From positions 134,086-198,085 of the forward strand of contig NZ_MRTH01000014.1 in the NCBI RefSeq assembly GCF_001956045.1: 64,000 bases of DNA, written 5' to 3'. Origin of the DNA: Paenibacillus sp. FSL H7-0331. Lineage in GTDB: Bacteria > Bacillota > Bacilli > Paenibacillales > NBRC-103111. The translations under genes and the position numbers were made by a program. Positions 12,467 through 21,461 of the stretch are shown here, one piece after another. Within the stretch, counting starts at the first letter, position 1. Each line of letters begins with the position of its first letter. The notes below the pieces were generated by a model. That model saw only the letters and a list, made by a program, of their open reading frames with translations, had not been told where the DNA came from and made no database searches.

Positions 12467-13036
12467 TTAATCACAAAATCCGTTGTCAGCAGAACTCTCA
12501 TCTACCACATATACAGCCCGAGCACCACCAATGAGCTTCGGACGGGTATAAGCCATTTGCACCGAGGCATGGCCAATGATCCGGATCGAGGGACGCAGCG
12601 GTATCGCGACCGGCTTCAGATGCATCCCAATCAGCGTTCCGCCGATATCTATGCCTGCATGGGCCGACACGGCTTCAACGAGACAGGCCTGCTGCAAATG
12701 CTTGTAGGCATATGAAGCCATAGAGCCGCCTGCACGCGGAACGGGAATCGCCGACACCGGCTCCAGCCGGTAAGCCAGCATCGCTGCACGCTCCATGACT
12801 AACGCCCGATTCAAATGCTCACAGCATTGAAATACCGGGTAAAAACCCGCCTCGGCGCGAACGGCTTCAATCGCAGCGAAGATAGGCTGGGCAGCCGTTT
12901 CTGTGCCTGAAGTACCAATGTGATGACCCAGCACCTCGCTCGTACTCGTCCCGATAACAAGCAGCTGTCCTGTCTGGATATTACCTGCCTGTACCAGCTC
13001 ACGCAGCACTTGTTCTACCTGTGACTGAATGTCCAT
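12467..13036 (-). CDS. ywlG: YwlG-type UPF0340 protein (TIGR01440)
   Basis: A 189-residue cytosolic protein of the conserved but uncharacterised YwlG family, found next to rpiB and glyA in many Bacillales. Recognisable features are GTSTSEVLGHHIGTSGT near the N-terminus, FQCCEHLNRALV and a C-terminal GGARAVYVVDESSADNGFCD. No catalytic role is established. Its place in a unit with a PRPP-precursor enzyme and a one-carbon enzyme suggests a link to purine or folate metabolism. Confidence 0.9.
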   Translation of the reverse strand: MDIQSQVEQVLRELVQAGNIQTGQLLVIGTSTSEVLGHHIGTSGTETAAQPIFAAIEAVRAEAGFYPVFQCCEHLNRALVMERAAMLAYRLEPVSAIPVPRAGGSMASYAYKHLQQACLVEAVSAHAGIDIGGTLIGMHLKPVAIPLRPSIRIIGHASVQMAYTRPKLIGGARAVYVVDESSADNGFCD

Positions 13037-13071
13037 ACCCCGTTGCCTCCTTCGTCAAGCTGTACGAATGA

Positions 13072-13530
13072 TTACGATTGAGGAGTGACTTTGTCTTCCA
13101 GTTCCATTACTTTATGAATGCGGTTCACGTGACGTTCACCGTTGGAAAACTCGGTTTCGAGCCAAACCTTCACAATGGATTCAGCCAGTCCCGGTCCGAC
13201 AATACGTTCCCCCATTGCCAGTACGTTGGAATCATTGTGCTGACGGGTCATTTGGGCCGAAAACAGATCGTGTACAAGCGCACAGCGAATGCCGGCGATT
13301 TTGTTAGCTGCAATCGTCATTCCAATTCCCGTCCCACAAAGCAAGATCCCTCTGTCGGCCGTTCCTGCGGCAACCTTATTGCAAACCTCGATCGCATAAT
13401 CCGAATAATCCACGGAATCCGTGCTATGACAGCCTACGTCTGTCACATCATGGCCCAAAGATTGCACAAGCTTAATAATTCCATCCTTCAACTGAACGCC
13501 TGCATGATCAGAGCCTATTACTATCTTCAT
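13072..13530 (-). CDS. rpiB: Ribose-5-phosphate isomerase B
   Basis: Interconverts ribulose-5-phosphate and ribose-5-phosphate, providing the precursor of PRPP. The 152-residue product has the N-terminal GSDHAGVQLK, the catalytic Cys in LLCGTGIGMTIAANK and the conserved RQHNDSNVLAMGERIVG. It is the first gene after the putative ZTP riboswitch. Control of a ribose phosphate enzyme by a purine-biosynthesis intermediate would make sense. The ATG is preceded by AGGAGGCGC. Confidence 0.95.
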   Translation of the reverse strand: MKIVIGSDHAGVQLKDGIIKLVQSLGHDVTDVGCHSTDSVDYSDYAIEVCNKVAAGTADRGILLCGTGIGMTIAANKIAGIRCALVHDLFSAQMTRQHNDSNVLAMGERIVGPGLAESIVKVWLETEFSNGERHVNRIHKVMELEDKVTPQS

Positions 13531-13652
13531 TTGATGCGCCTCCTGACAAGTTTTCTGGACACTATCGTATGATGAGTTTGATTGTCATCCAATTTGTCCA
13601 TTATACCGTAATGCGTACAGAAAAATGAAATCAAATATGGTGAATCCTAAAC

Positions 13653-13698
13653 GAAAAAAGAGCATACTGCATGCCACTATCAGCACTGCAATGCTCTT
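13653..13698 (-). terminator. Intrinsic terminator in the rpiB leader (riboswitch expression platform)
   Basis: On the minus strand AAAGAGCAT (starting at 13698) pairs with ATGCTCTTT at the other end. Inner TGCAGTGC/GCATGCA complementarity is present, and a run of six T follows (13654-13659). It starts right after the conserved 3' end of the aptamer and 120 bases before rpiB, so it is placed to be controlled by ligand binding. Confidence 0.8.
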
Positions 13699-13699
13699 T

Positions 13700-13773
13700 G
13701 CCCAGGCGACCGGCCGTATGCCCCGATGCTCCATTGTGGTAAGCCCCACTCGTCGCCAGTTACATCAGGTCCT
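13700..13773 (-). ncRNA. Putative ZTP (pfl) riboswitch aptamer upstream of rpiB-ywlG-glyA
   Basis: Read on the minus strand, the leader shows stem CUGAU/AUCGG, the conserved AACUGGCG internal strand and a GUGG...CCAC hairpin. These are followed by AAUGGAGC and, after a short linker, a terminal GCCUGGGC element, in the order and spacing of the pfl/ZTP family. ZTP (or ZMP) binding normally prevents termination and turns on purine and one-carbon genes. A terminator follows at once and glyA lies downstream, as in known members. Assignment is by eye; a covariance-model search would settle it. Confidence 0.8.
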
Positions 13774-13786
13774 GCTTCTTATTCTT

Positions 13787-13815
13787 ATCATAACGGAAAT
13801 GATCAAGGCTGTAAA
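13787..13815 (-). promoter_or_regulatory. Sigma-A promoter driving the riboswitch leader
   Basis: TTTACA (13810-13815) and TATGAT (13787-13792) on the minus strand are separated by exactly 17 bases. Transcription would start just before the aptamer, supporting the view that the leader and rpiB-ywlG-glyA form one unit separate from ywlE. Confidence 0.7.
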
Positions 13816-13858
13816 GCCGTAAAAAAACCTATTTCCTTGAACTTTCTTTCAAAAAATC

Positions 13859-14437
13859 TCACGCTTTAAGACGTCGTACCAACCGATGCAGGCATTCCTC
13901 GATTTCTGCTGCGCATTGTCTGTATAGCGATAAAGATCCGCCGAACGGGTCGGCAATATCGTAGTCGGGCAAAGACTGCTCCAGTTGCCTCACTCTCGCT
14001 CGTTCCTCCATCGTCACCTGCTGGGATAAAGACTGCTTGAACTGAAGCTCAGCAATCAACGCAGCCAACTCGTCCATACGCGCTTTAGCGGAAGGATCAT
14101 CACTCACAAATTCTTTGAGTGTGTGCATCTTGTCTACGAATGCCGGGAAACGCTGGATCGCTTGCTGCTTGTGACTCGTGGTCATGGTGAGCACCACATC
14201 TGCCCAATCCAGCAAAGAGCCTGTTAATGAGGAAGAGCTAATCGCCTGCAAAGCATCTTTTTCCCGCAATATAACTGCTGCATTAGTGGAAACAGGATAG
14301 CCATCACCCGCTGAGGTCCCGGCCGAACGGACTTCTATGTGATTCATCCCCTGCTCTTTCAACATCGCGCGAAGCATACCTTCTGCCATCGGACTGCGGC
14401 ACGTATTCCCGGTACACACAAACAATATTCGGTTCAT
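13859..14437 (-). CDS. ywlE: YwlE-like low-molecular-weight phosphatase (probable protein-arginine phosphatase)
   Basis: The N-terminal P-loop reads CTGNTCRSP. In B. subtilis YwlE the Thr in this CxGNTCR loop selects phospho-arginine over phospho-tyrosine, so removal of McsB-made arginine marks is the likely role. The general acid Asp is in IADPFGGS near the C-terminus. The product is 192 residues, about 40 longer than YwlE; the extra segment (roughly residues 115-160, charged and helical) sits between the core and the acid loop. Gene order with rpiB matches Bacillus. Confidence 0.88.
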   Translation of the reverse strand: MNRILFVCTGNTCRSPMAEGMLRAMLKEQGMNHIEVRSAGTSAGDGYPVSTNAAVILREKDALQAISSSSLTGSLLDWADVVLTMTTSHKQQAIQRFPAFVDKMHTLKEFVSDDPSAKARMDELAALIAELQFKQSLSQQVTMEERARVRQLEQSLPDYDIADPFGGSLSLYRQCAAEIEECLHRLVRRLKA

Positions 14438-14545
14438 TAGAAATCCCCACCTTTCTCCTCTATGATGATTGGCTGTTGAGCCCTATTCCTATTGTACCTC
14501 AAAACGACGTAAAAATGGATATGTAGCTGTAGCCCTGAATCCGAT

Positions 14546-15109
14546 TCATAATAAAAAGCGTGCACCGAATGCCAGCAGAATGACTCCACCTACGGCTTCC
14601 CCGTACTCTCCGACCCAACGTCCCGCTTTACGGCCAAGCATCAATCCGGTAATGGACATGACTCCCCCTACCGTACCGAACATCAGTACCGTCAGCGCAC
14701 GGTCACCAGCAAACATGCCCAGCGATACGCCGACGGAGAATGAATCGATGCTGACACTAATCGCAAACACCAGCATGCCCAGAAAGGTTTTATGATCAAC
14801 GGATTTCGCCGCCTCCCCTTTCAAGGAATTGTAGATCATATGTATACCAAGAATCACAAGCAGGATGCCTCCTGCTATCGTCGCTACTCCACCTAATAAC
14901 GAACCCATGTAGCTGCCCATAAACATACCCGCAAGCGGCATGACCATATGGAATACCGCAATCATCAGGCTCAGCTTGAGGATATCCCACTTTCGAATGC
15001 CCTTCATCCCGATTCCGATACCCAGTGATAACGCATCCAGACCTAAGGCTACTGCCATGACCAGTATGGTTATGAATTGCCCCACCATCAGTGGTGACGC
15101 CCAGTCCAT
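14546..15109 (-). CDS. mntP: Manganese efflux pump MntP
   Basis: A six-helix membrane protein of the MntP/YwlD family that exports Mn(II). It is built of two similar halves, each with a conserved acidic motif: GLDALSLGIGIG in the first and VSIDSFSVGVSLG in the second. The start ATG at 15109 follows AGGGGGTC; the longer frame adds 12 residues of polar sequence. The family often has a manganese riboswitch (yybP-ykoY), but I see none in the 84-base gap to ywlC. Confidence 0.92.
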   Translation of the reverse strand: MDWASPLMVGQFITILVMAVALGLDALSLGIGIGMKGIRKWDILKLSLMIAVFHMVMPLAGMFMGSYMGSLLGGVATIAGGILLVILGIHMIYNSLKGEAAKSVDHKTFLGMLVFAISVSIDSFSVGVSLGMFAGDRALTVLMFGTVGGVMSITGLMLGRKAGRWVGEYGEAVGGVILLAFGARFLL

Positions 15110-15193
15110 CTCCTGTCGACCCCCTGTCCTGTTCTTCATCAACATATGCGGACAAGTAGAGAATCATGACTGGGTTTGGACTTGTGGCTGCTG

Positions 15194-16264
15194 CTACACG
15201 TGGATAATACGGTTGGCTGCCGCTTTGCGCAGCCGGTTCATAATAGCGGCCCCGATACCCGATTCGGGGCAGGCTTCGGCTACGATGAAGTCCGCGCCGG
15301 CTTCATCGAATTGGCGCAGCGCGGCGTACAGCCCGTGCGCAACGGATTCAAGGTCGCCCAGGCTTCCGCAGGCGACAACCGTATCCGCGCGCAGTGCATC
15401 GGCGTGCTCACGATAAGTGAGTACGCCTGTGCGCTCTCCGCGCGCGTGGGCTTGGTCGAGCTCGCGCTGGAGGCGAGCGAGCACCTGTTCAGGAGCGCTG
15501 CCCTGAACGAGGGTCATCGCACCGCGAGGCGCGTAGTGCGCGTACTTCATCCCAGGCGCTCGTGGCGCTAAGGATGAATCCGGGTGTACAGAGGATTCGC
15601 GCACCTCGATGCCAGGCAGCGCCATAATCAATTGCTCAGCCGATACACCACCTGGCCGCAAAATATGAAGCACGCCTCCTCCATCCCCGTTCGGCGCTGT
15701 ATATTCGACGACTGTAGATTCCAGACCAACGCCTGTAGCCCCCCCATCCACAATACCGTCAATTCGATCGGCCAGATCATCGTACACATGTGCGGCTGTT
15801 GTAGGGCTTGGCCGCCCTGAGCTGTTCGCACTGGGGGCTGCTACTGGACAGCCAGCAGCCCTAAGCAGCTGCAAGGCGACCGGGTGGTCCGGCATACGCA
15901 GCCCAACCGTAGACAGGCCTGCTGTGACCAGAGGTGAGAGAACGCCTGGTATGATAGGAAGAACGACCGTCAGAGGCCCAGGCCAAAAAAGATCCAGCAA
16001 ACGCGAAACAGTCCCATCCGGAGGAGCTGCCAGCTCTGCCATTTGAGACCGATTTGCAATATGTACAATAAGCGGATTATCTGAGGGCCGTCCTTTTGCC
16101 ATGAAAATCTTATTGACCGCATCTGTCTGCCTGGCATCGGCACCAAGGCCATAAACCGTTTCCGTAGGAAACGCGATCAACCCACCTTGGCGAAGAATTC
16201 GCGCGGGCTCTGTCAGCTCCTCGAGCTCCAGATCGTCGCCAGTAGCTTTCCATAATTTTGTCAT
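15194..16264 (-). CDS. ywlC: L-threonylcarbamoyladenylate synthase (Sua5/YwlC type)
   Basis: Makes threonylcarbamoyl-AMP from threonine, bicarbonate and ATP for the t6A modification of tRNAs reading ANN codons. The 356-residue product has the YrdC domain (PTETVYGLGADA, KIFMAKGRPSDNPLIVHI, AAPSANSSGRPSPTTAAHV, GLESTVVE) and, after a linker with SLAPRAPGMKYAHYAP, the extra C-terminal Sua5 domain. The ATG at 16264 follows GGAGGCC; the longer frame upstream lacks such a site. Confidence 0.95.
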   Translation of the reverse strand: MTKLWKATGDDLELEELTEPARILRQGGLIAFPTETVYGLGADARQTDAVNKIFMAKGRPSDNPLIVHIANRSQMAELAAPPDGTVSRLLDLFWPGPLTVVLPIIPGVLSPLVTAGLSTVGLRMPDHPVALQLLRAAGCPVAAPSANSSGRPSPTTAAHVYDDLADRIDGIVDGGATGVGLESTVVEYTAPNGDGGGVLHILRPGGVSAEQLIMALPGIEVRESSVHPDSSLAPRAPGMKYAHYAPRGAMTLVQGSAPEQVLARLQRELDQAHARGERTGVLTYREHADALRADTVVACGSLGDLESVAHGLYAALRQFDEAGADFIVAEACPESGIGAAIMNRLRKAAANRIIHV

Positions 16265-16372
16265 CGCATAGGCCTCCAATCTGTGCAGGATCCATTGTTC
16301 ATGGTTCAAAATTCCTGACGTATTCATCATGATATCTATTTGGTCTCAGGGGCTTGCCCTGTTTGTGATCTT

Positions 16373-17104
16373 TTAAGCAAATATCTTTTTCAGTAAATCC
16401 CACAGAAAGAAATGAATCTCTGGCTGTACTGCTTCAGTCTGAGACTGAACAAGCTTGTCCGACGAACTGCTTTTTCCTTCAGACTTTAGATCTGTCGAAG
16501 TCTTTTGTCCCACCTTCGAAACAGGTGATCCAACGTCTGCAGCGAGTTCCTTGGATGGTTTGGCAATAACCTCAGAATCAACAAAGCATAACGGAGGGAA
16601 TAGCACGCACCACCAATTTTGCCCCTCTGCCGCCCCAATCGATACACGAAGCGCTTCATAATCGCCAGCAGGGTAAATTTGACTCCCATACATTTTGGCA
16701 GGGAAAGGTACAACACCCAGATCCACCTGATAAGGAGTAGTGAATCCATATTGGCCCAGAGTCTTGCCAACGATTCTATCCAGCTCTGGTAAATGGGCAC
16801 GAACAGCAGCACGAGCTGCTTCCATGCCCTGCGGCTCAGTAACCCACTGCTGCATCTCTTCGATAATGGCATCACGCACCTCGCGCTTGATCCATTGGTC
16901 AGCCGGTGAATCCGAATTGGCCAAAATCCTCAAACGGATCGATTCCTGAGGAATACTACCCGCTCCATTCGCCCGCTCTGCCTCAGAACCTATTCCTGAT
17001 GCCAAAATGATAGAGGACTGAAGATTGGCTTCCCAGCTGCAAATCAGGATGATGAGTGCAAATATAACATAGATATGATGGCGGTAACCGTTGTTTTTTC
17101 TCAT
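16373..17104 (-). CDS. spoIIR: Stage II sporulation protein R
   Basis: SpoIIR is made in the forespore under sigma-F and secreted into the intermembrane space, where it triggers SpoIIGA to process pro-sigma-E in the mother cell. The 243-residue product has an N-terminal membrane/signal segment (about residues 11-35). It is followed by the family core (SIRLRILANSDSPADQWIKREVRDAI, YQVDLGVVPFPAKMYGSQIYPAG, WWCVLFPPLCFVD). Its C-terminal 60 residues are a variable Ser/Lys-rich tail. This gene shows that the organism forms endospores. Confidence 0.95.
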   Translation of the reverse strand: MRKNNGYRHHIYVIFALIILICSWEANLQSSIILASGIGSEAERANGAGSIPQESIRLRILANSDSPADQWIKREVRDAIIEEMQQWVTEPQGMEAARAAVRAHLPELDRIVGKTLGQYGFTTPYQVDLGVVPFPAKMYGSQIYPAGDYEALRVSIGAAEGQNWWCVLFPPLCFVDSEVIAKPSKELAADVGSPVSKVGQKTSTDLKSEGKSSSSDKLVQSQTEAVQPEIHFFLWDLLKKIFA

Positions 17105-17266
17105 GAATGATACCCTCCCTCTCGAGTTTCGCTGCGTCTTGTTTTCTAGTAACAGTATGCACCGATACGAGAGAGGTTAAACCTATCATTCTATGATTCT
17201 AGTAATCTATCTCTCATAGATAGATTCACTCTTATGTTAATGTCGACCAAACAACTGTCAAGATGA

Positions 17267-18298
17267 TCATCGCACGGGATAGCGGATCGCAATCACATGG
17301 CGTGCAATTCCTGCCAAATCCGGGATGATCCGAATTTCATCCCATTCTCCTGCCTGGCTCAGTAATTTCGCAACCTCGTCTGCCTGGCCCATACCCACCT
17401 CAAGACCAACCAGTGCAGGCAGCCGTTCCAGCTCAGCCAGCTGTGCCGTCAGCCGACGATACAGATCAAGCCCATCTGCGCCTCCGTACAGCGCAGATCG
17501 CGGCTCATGCAGCCTCACCTCTGGCTGCAGTCCAACCTCATCCGCCTCCGGTATGTACGGCGGATTGGATACGACCACATCGAGCTGCAGTGCGCGCTCA
17601 ATGTAAGGCATGAGCAAGTCACCTTCAAGGAAGGTGACTCGCTCGCCAACCCCATGGCGCTCCGCATTCGCCTGAGCCACCGTCAGCGCAGCCGACGATA
17701 TGTCTGAGCTCATGACGCGCCACTGCGGGCACTGCACAGCGAGGCTCACCGCGATCGCCCCGCTCCCTGCACCAATGTCGGCGATAAGCGGCCGACCTGC
17801 AGCTGCACCTTCGGTATCAGCCCTATGCTTCGCCTCCAGGACTTCACCAGTAGCCCCGCCTTGAGCAGGCTGCTCATCCAAGGCCGGATCTCGATCAGCT
17901 CCGGATTTCACGCGGCTTCCTTCCAGTCCAACAGCCATCTCCGGCCACAGCTGCTTGCCGATCAGCACGATCTGCTCAACCAGCAGCTCCGTCTCCGGCC
18001 GCGGAATCAGCACCGCTGGTGTCACCATGAAGGGGAGCCCGTAAAACTCCTGCTCCCCGAGGATATACTGCACAGGCTCGCCTGCCGCCCTGCGAGCAAG
18101 AAGCTCTCTCCAGCGCGCTTCATGCTCCTGCGGGAACGGCTCCTGCCAGCTAAGCAGCATCTCACTGCGCGTTAACCCGAGCAGATCCTGCAGCAGCAGC
18201 TCTGCACTGCTGGCTGCCTCACTCGCCCCATGCTGCAACAAAAAAGAAGAAGCCTCCACATAGGCTTCACGAATAGTCAACTTATGTTCGAAGGACAT
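17267..18298 (-). CDS. prmC: Peptide chain release factor N5-glutamine methyltransferase
   Basis: Methylates the Gln of the GGQ motif in release factors using S-adenosylmethionine. The product has an N-terminal helical domain, the SAM motif DIGAGSGAIAVSLA and the catalytic NPPYIPE. At 343 residues it is about 55 longer than usual. The excess is a Gly/Ala/Glu-rich stretch at about residues 118-168, just before the SAM motif, which looks like a disordered linker. It directly follows prfA, its substrate gene, with the initiation site inside the prfA end. Confidence 0.94.
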   Translation of the reverse strand: MSFEHKLTIREAYVEASSFLLQHGASEAASSAELLLQDLLGLTRSEMLLSWQEPFPQEHEARWRELLARRAAGEPVQYILGEQEFYGLPFMVTPAVLIPRPETELLVEQIVLIGKQLWPEMAVGLEGSRVKSGADRDPALDEQPAQGGATGEVLEAKHRADTEGAAAGRPLIADIGAGSGAIAVSLAVQCPQWRVMSSDISSAALTVAQANAERHGVGERVTFLEGDLLMPYIERALQLDVVVSNPPYIPEADEVGLQPEVRLHEPRSALYGGADGLDLYRRLTAQLAELERLPALVGLEVGMGQADEVAKLLSQAGEWDEIRIIPDLAGIARHVIAIRYPVR

Positions 18299-18302
18299 CT
18301 GT

Positions 18303-19376
18303 TTACGCTTGCTCTCCCCGATCCATCAATTCCGATTGCGCAGCAATCGTTAGCGTGGAAATCAGCTCATCCATATCTCCATTCAAAACCGCATCCAGAC
18401 GATGCAGCGTCAGACCGATACGATGATCAGTCACACGGCTTTGCGGATAATTGTAAGTCCGAATTCGTTCGCTGCGGTCACCGGTGCCGACTTTGCTTTT
18501 CCGGTCGCCCGCATACTTGTTCATTTCTTCCTGCTGAAACTTATCAAAAATCCGCGCACGCAACACCTGAAGCGCCTTTTCCTTATTCGAGTTTTGCGAT
18601 TTGCCATCCTGGCAAGTAGCCATAATCCCCGTTGGAACGTGAAGCACACGAACTGCTGATTTGGTTGTATTAACCGACTGTCCACCCGCGCCGCTGGAGC
18701 AAAACGTATCGACACGGATGTCACTGTCATGAATTTCAATATCGAATTCTTCCATCTCCGGCATCACCGCTACGGTAGAAGTCGATGTATGAATCCGTCC
18801 GCCTGATTCCGTCGTCGGAATTCGCTGCACACGGTGCGCTCCGCTCTCATACTTCAGCTTGCTGTAGGCACCCTTGCCGTTAATGGAAAAAATAATTTCC
18901 TTAAAGCCACCCAGATCATTCATGCTGACATCCATAACTTCCGTCCGCCAGCCTTGAACATCGGCAAACTTCGTATACATCCGGTATAGATCGGAGGCAA
19001 ACAATGCCGCCTCATCTCCGCCAGCTGCGCCGCGGATTTCCACAATGACGTTCTTGTCATCATTTGGATCCTTGGGCATCATCAGGATATTAATCCGCTC
19101 TTCAAGCTCTGTCTTACGCTCTGAAAGCTCATCCAGCTCCATTTTTACAAGCTCGCGCATGTCCTCATCCAGCTTCTCGTTCTGCATTGCCCGTGCGGCA
19201 TCATATTGCTCGACAACGCCTTTATATTCGATATAAGCGTCATAAGCTTCCTGCAGGTCCGACTGCTCCTTGGAATACTCGCGCAGCTTCTTTGTGTCGC
19301 TCGTTACGTCAGGATCACACAGCAGCTCGCTCAGCTTCTCATAGCGACCTGCCAACGACTGTAACTTGTCAATCAT
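18303..19376 (-). CDS. prfA: Peptide chain release factor 1
   Basis: Recognises UAA and UAG and releases the finished peptide. The 357-residue product has [15 protein letters not shown] (GGQ loop, target of PrmC) and a PxT-type codon recognition region preceding it. The ATG at 19376 has AAGGAGTGA upstream; a GTG nine bases earlier overlaps that site and is unlikely. The gene is paired with prmC, separated by four bases. Confidence 0.97.
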   Translation of the reverse strand: MIDKLQSLAGRYEKLSELLCDPDVTSDTKKLREYSKEQSDLQEAYDAYIEYKGVVEQYDAARAMQNEKLDEDMRELVKMELDELSERKTELEERINILMMPKDPNDDKNVIVEIRGAAGGDEAALFASDLYRMYTKFADVQGWRTEVMDVSMNDLGGFKEIIFSINGKGAYSKLKYESGAHRVQRIPTTESGGRIHTSTSTVAVMPEMEEFDIEIHDSDIRVDTFCSSGAGGQSVNTTKSAVRVLHVPTGIMATCQDGKSQNSNKEKALQVLRARIFDKFQQEEMNKYAGDRKSKVGTGDRSERIRTYNYPQSRVTDHRIGLTLHRLDAVLNGDMDELISTLTIAAQSELMDRGEQA

Positions 19377-19473
19377 ACCAATCACTCCTTATCCGTTAGT
19401 TAAGACCACATCATCCGTATAGGTTCAAATGACCAACCACTATGCTTACATCGTTCCCGCGTCCGATGCCTCG

Positions 19474-20574
19474 CTATACGTTGAAGCGGAAATGCATCAC
19501 ATCTCCGTCCTTCACGACGTATTCTTTTCCTTCCAGACGTACTTGGCCTTTTTCCTTGGCGCCATTCATCGAACCGGCATTGACCAGATCCTGATAAGCA
19601 ACAACCTCAGCTCGAATAAAGCCGCGTTCAAAATCAGTATGAATCACACCCGCCGCTTGCGGTGCTTTGGTCCCCTCGACAATCGTCCATGCACGAACCT
19701 CTTGTACGCCAGCTGTAAAATACGTATATAAACCGAGCAGTCGATAAGCGGCTTTAATCAGACGGTTCAAGCCCGATTCCTGCAAACCGAGTTCTTCCAG
19801 GAACATCGCCTTATCCTCGCCTTCCAGCTCCGCAATTTCCGATTCTACCTTGGCACTGATCGGCACCACTTCCGCACCTTCAGCCGCGGCGAACTCGCGA
19901 ACCTTTTGCACATAAGGGTTATCATCAGCAGTAGCCACTTCATCCTCACTTACATTGGCTGCATACAGCATCGGCTTCATTGTCAATAAATGCAGATCAC
20001 GAATCAGCAGCTTCTCATCAGCGCTTAATTCCACACTGCGCGCAGGCTGGTCGTTATACAAGGCTTCCTTCACACGCTCCAGGCATTCGACCTCAGCTGC
20101 ATACTTTTTGTCGCCGCCCTTAATATTTTTACGCGAACGCTCGATCCGTTTTTCAACCGATTCAATATCCGCCAATACAAGCTCCAAATTAATCGTCTCA
20201 ATATCGCTAACCGGATTGATGCCGCCGGATACGTGTGTTATGTTCTCATCCTCGAAGCAGCGCACTACGTGAACAATCGCATCCACCTCACGGATATGAG
20301 CCAGAAACTTGTTGCCAAGTCCCTCTCCCTTGCTCGCGCCCTTAACCAGACCGGCAATATCGACAAATTCAAAAGCTGTAGGCACTACGCTCTTAGGTAT
20401 GACAATTTCAGTCAGCTTAACCAGACGCTCATCAGGAACCTCTACCACACCGACATTTGGGTCAATTGTACAAAAAGGGTAGTTCGCCATTTCGGCGCCT
20501 GCCTGTGTTATCGCATTAAATAAAGTGGATTTTCCTACGTTCGGCAGACCCACGATTCCAGCTTTTAAAGCCAT
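19474..20574 (-). CDS. ychF: Ribosome-binding ATPase YchF/Ola1
   Basis: A conserved Obg-family P-loop protein that binds ribosomes and, unusually for the family, prefers ATP. The 366-residue product has the P-loop [15 protein letters not shown], switch region [19 protein letters not shown] and the C-terminal TGS-like domain ([20 protein letters not shown], with [14 protein letters not shown] at the end). It has its own promoter about 50 bases upstream and points toward prfA. Confidence 0.96.
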   Translation of the reverse strand: MALKAGIVGLPNVGKSTLFNAITQAGAEMANYPFCTIDPNVGVVEVPDERLVKLTEIVIPKSVVPTAFEFVDIAGLVKGASKGEGLGNKFLAHIREVDAIVHVVRCFEDENITHVSGGINPVSDIETINLELVLADIESVEKRIERSRKNIKGGDKKYAAEVECLERVKEALYNDQPARSVELSADEKLLIRDLHLLTMKPMLYAANVSEDEVATADDNPYVQKVREFAAAEGAEVVPISAKVESEIAELEGEDKAMFLEELGLQESGLNRLIKAAYRLLGLYTYFTAGVQEVRAWTIVEGTKAPQAAGVIHTDFERGFIRAEVVAYQDLVNAGSMNGAKEKGQVRLEGKEYVVKDGDVMHFRFNV

Positions 20575-20622
20575 GTATAGGACAACTCCTTAATTAAATG
20601 TTTTCCGTATCCCTAAATAGTT

Positions 20623-20652
20623 ATTATATCGCATTTCAAGAACTATTGTCAC
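20623..20652 (-). promoter_or_regulatory. Putative sigma-A promoter of ychF
   Basis: GTGACA (20647-20652) and a perfect TATAAT (20623-20628) on the minus strand, 18 bases apart, lie between the terminator of the PilZ gene and ychF. Confidence 0.65.
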
Positions 20653-20657
20653 TATGC

Positions 20658-20681
20658 AAAAAAATCCGCCTGAGGGGCGGA
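20658..20681 (-). terminator. Intrinsic terminator of the PilZ gene
   Basis: On the minus strand CCGCC and GGCGG form a GC-rich stem around CCTCA, followed by a run of seven T. It lies 28 bases after the stop codon of the PilZ gene. Confidence 0.8.
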
Positions 20682-20708
20682 AGCAAACAAGCGTATGCCG
20701 TTATTGAT

Positions 20709-21428
20709 TTACTTGAATGTACGCTTTATCATTTCCAAATTCTTTTTGCTAAAGTGCGCTTCCACCTGTTTTTTCAATACATAAGCCCGTAATGAATTGG
20801 CTTTGTCTGAAGCCAGCTGAACGTATTGGGCCCCGTAATAATAACCGCCCTCGATCTTTTCACGTCTGATGACCTCGCATACGCAAGGAAATGAAAAGCC
20901 CAGATCCAATTCGGCATCTACGACTGAATCGTGCCCAAGATCGAACTCGTCCCGGACGGTAAATCCAAGTCCACTCACACTTATATTTTGAACGGTCAGC
21001 CCTACAGCCTTGCTTAACGTTTGCTTTTCATTCGTATCCTGACGGATCAGCTTATGGATTGTGCCCTTTTCACTGACCTCAATCCGGGGATTGCTGCGTT
21101 TTTCTATAAACCGCTGCCGATTTTGCGGAGGGTTAATCACGATAAGCGAGCCTTCATCCTTGGCCACCACAGTCGATTGGAATGTAAAAATACCTCCCGC
21201 CGAATATACGGTCAGTTTCACCGAATCTCCCAACTCAAAAACCTTGTATTCAGGAATTTCAATTTCCAAAATGTCACCTTCTGCATACGATAACAGACCT
21301 GTGGACACAAAATCGTTTTTCTCCACAACAGTACGGCTATGAATCAAGACAGTGGACGGGTTTTTGAATATCTCATCCGTGTATTCGTAACTTATGCCTG
21401 AGGTTACAGATCTGGATAGCATCGTCAT
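20709..21428 (-). CDS. YcgR-type PilZ c-di-GMP receptor
   Basis: The 239-residue product has an N-terminal PilZN/YcgR-like beta domain (about residues 20-110). A PilZ domain follows with both ligand motifs: RSNPR (RxxxR) and NISVSG (NxSxxG). Proteins of this type bind cyclic di-GMP and slow the flagellar motor or act on polysaccharide export; the target cannot be told here because no flagellar genes are adjacent. The ATG at 21428 follows GAGGAGTG; a second ATG two codons on is equally possible. It is a single gene with its own terminator. Confidence 0.88.
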   Translation of the reverse strand: MTMLSRSVTSGISYEYTDEIFKNPSTVLIHSRTVVEKNDFVSTGLLSYAEGDILEIEIPEYKVFELGDSVKLTVYSAGGIFTFQSTVVAKDEGSLIVINPPQNRQRFIEKRSNPRIEVSEKGTIHKLIRQDTNEKQTLSKAVGLTVQNISVSGLGFTVRDEFDLGHDSVVDAELDLGFSFPCVCEVIRREKIEGGYYYGAQYVQLASDKANSLRAYVLKKQVEAHFSKKNLEMIKRTFK

Positions 21429-21461
21429 CCCACTCCTCACATTGATATCTCTGTAATTCAA

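Noticed and set aside
17105..17266. Sigma-F promoter of spoIIR
   Set aside because: Such a promoter is expected, but I could not find a match with proper spacing to both consensus boxes.
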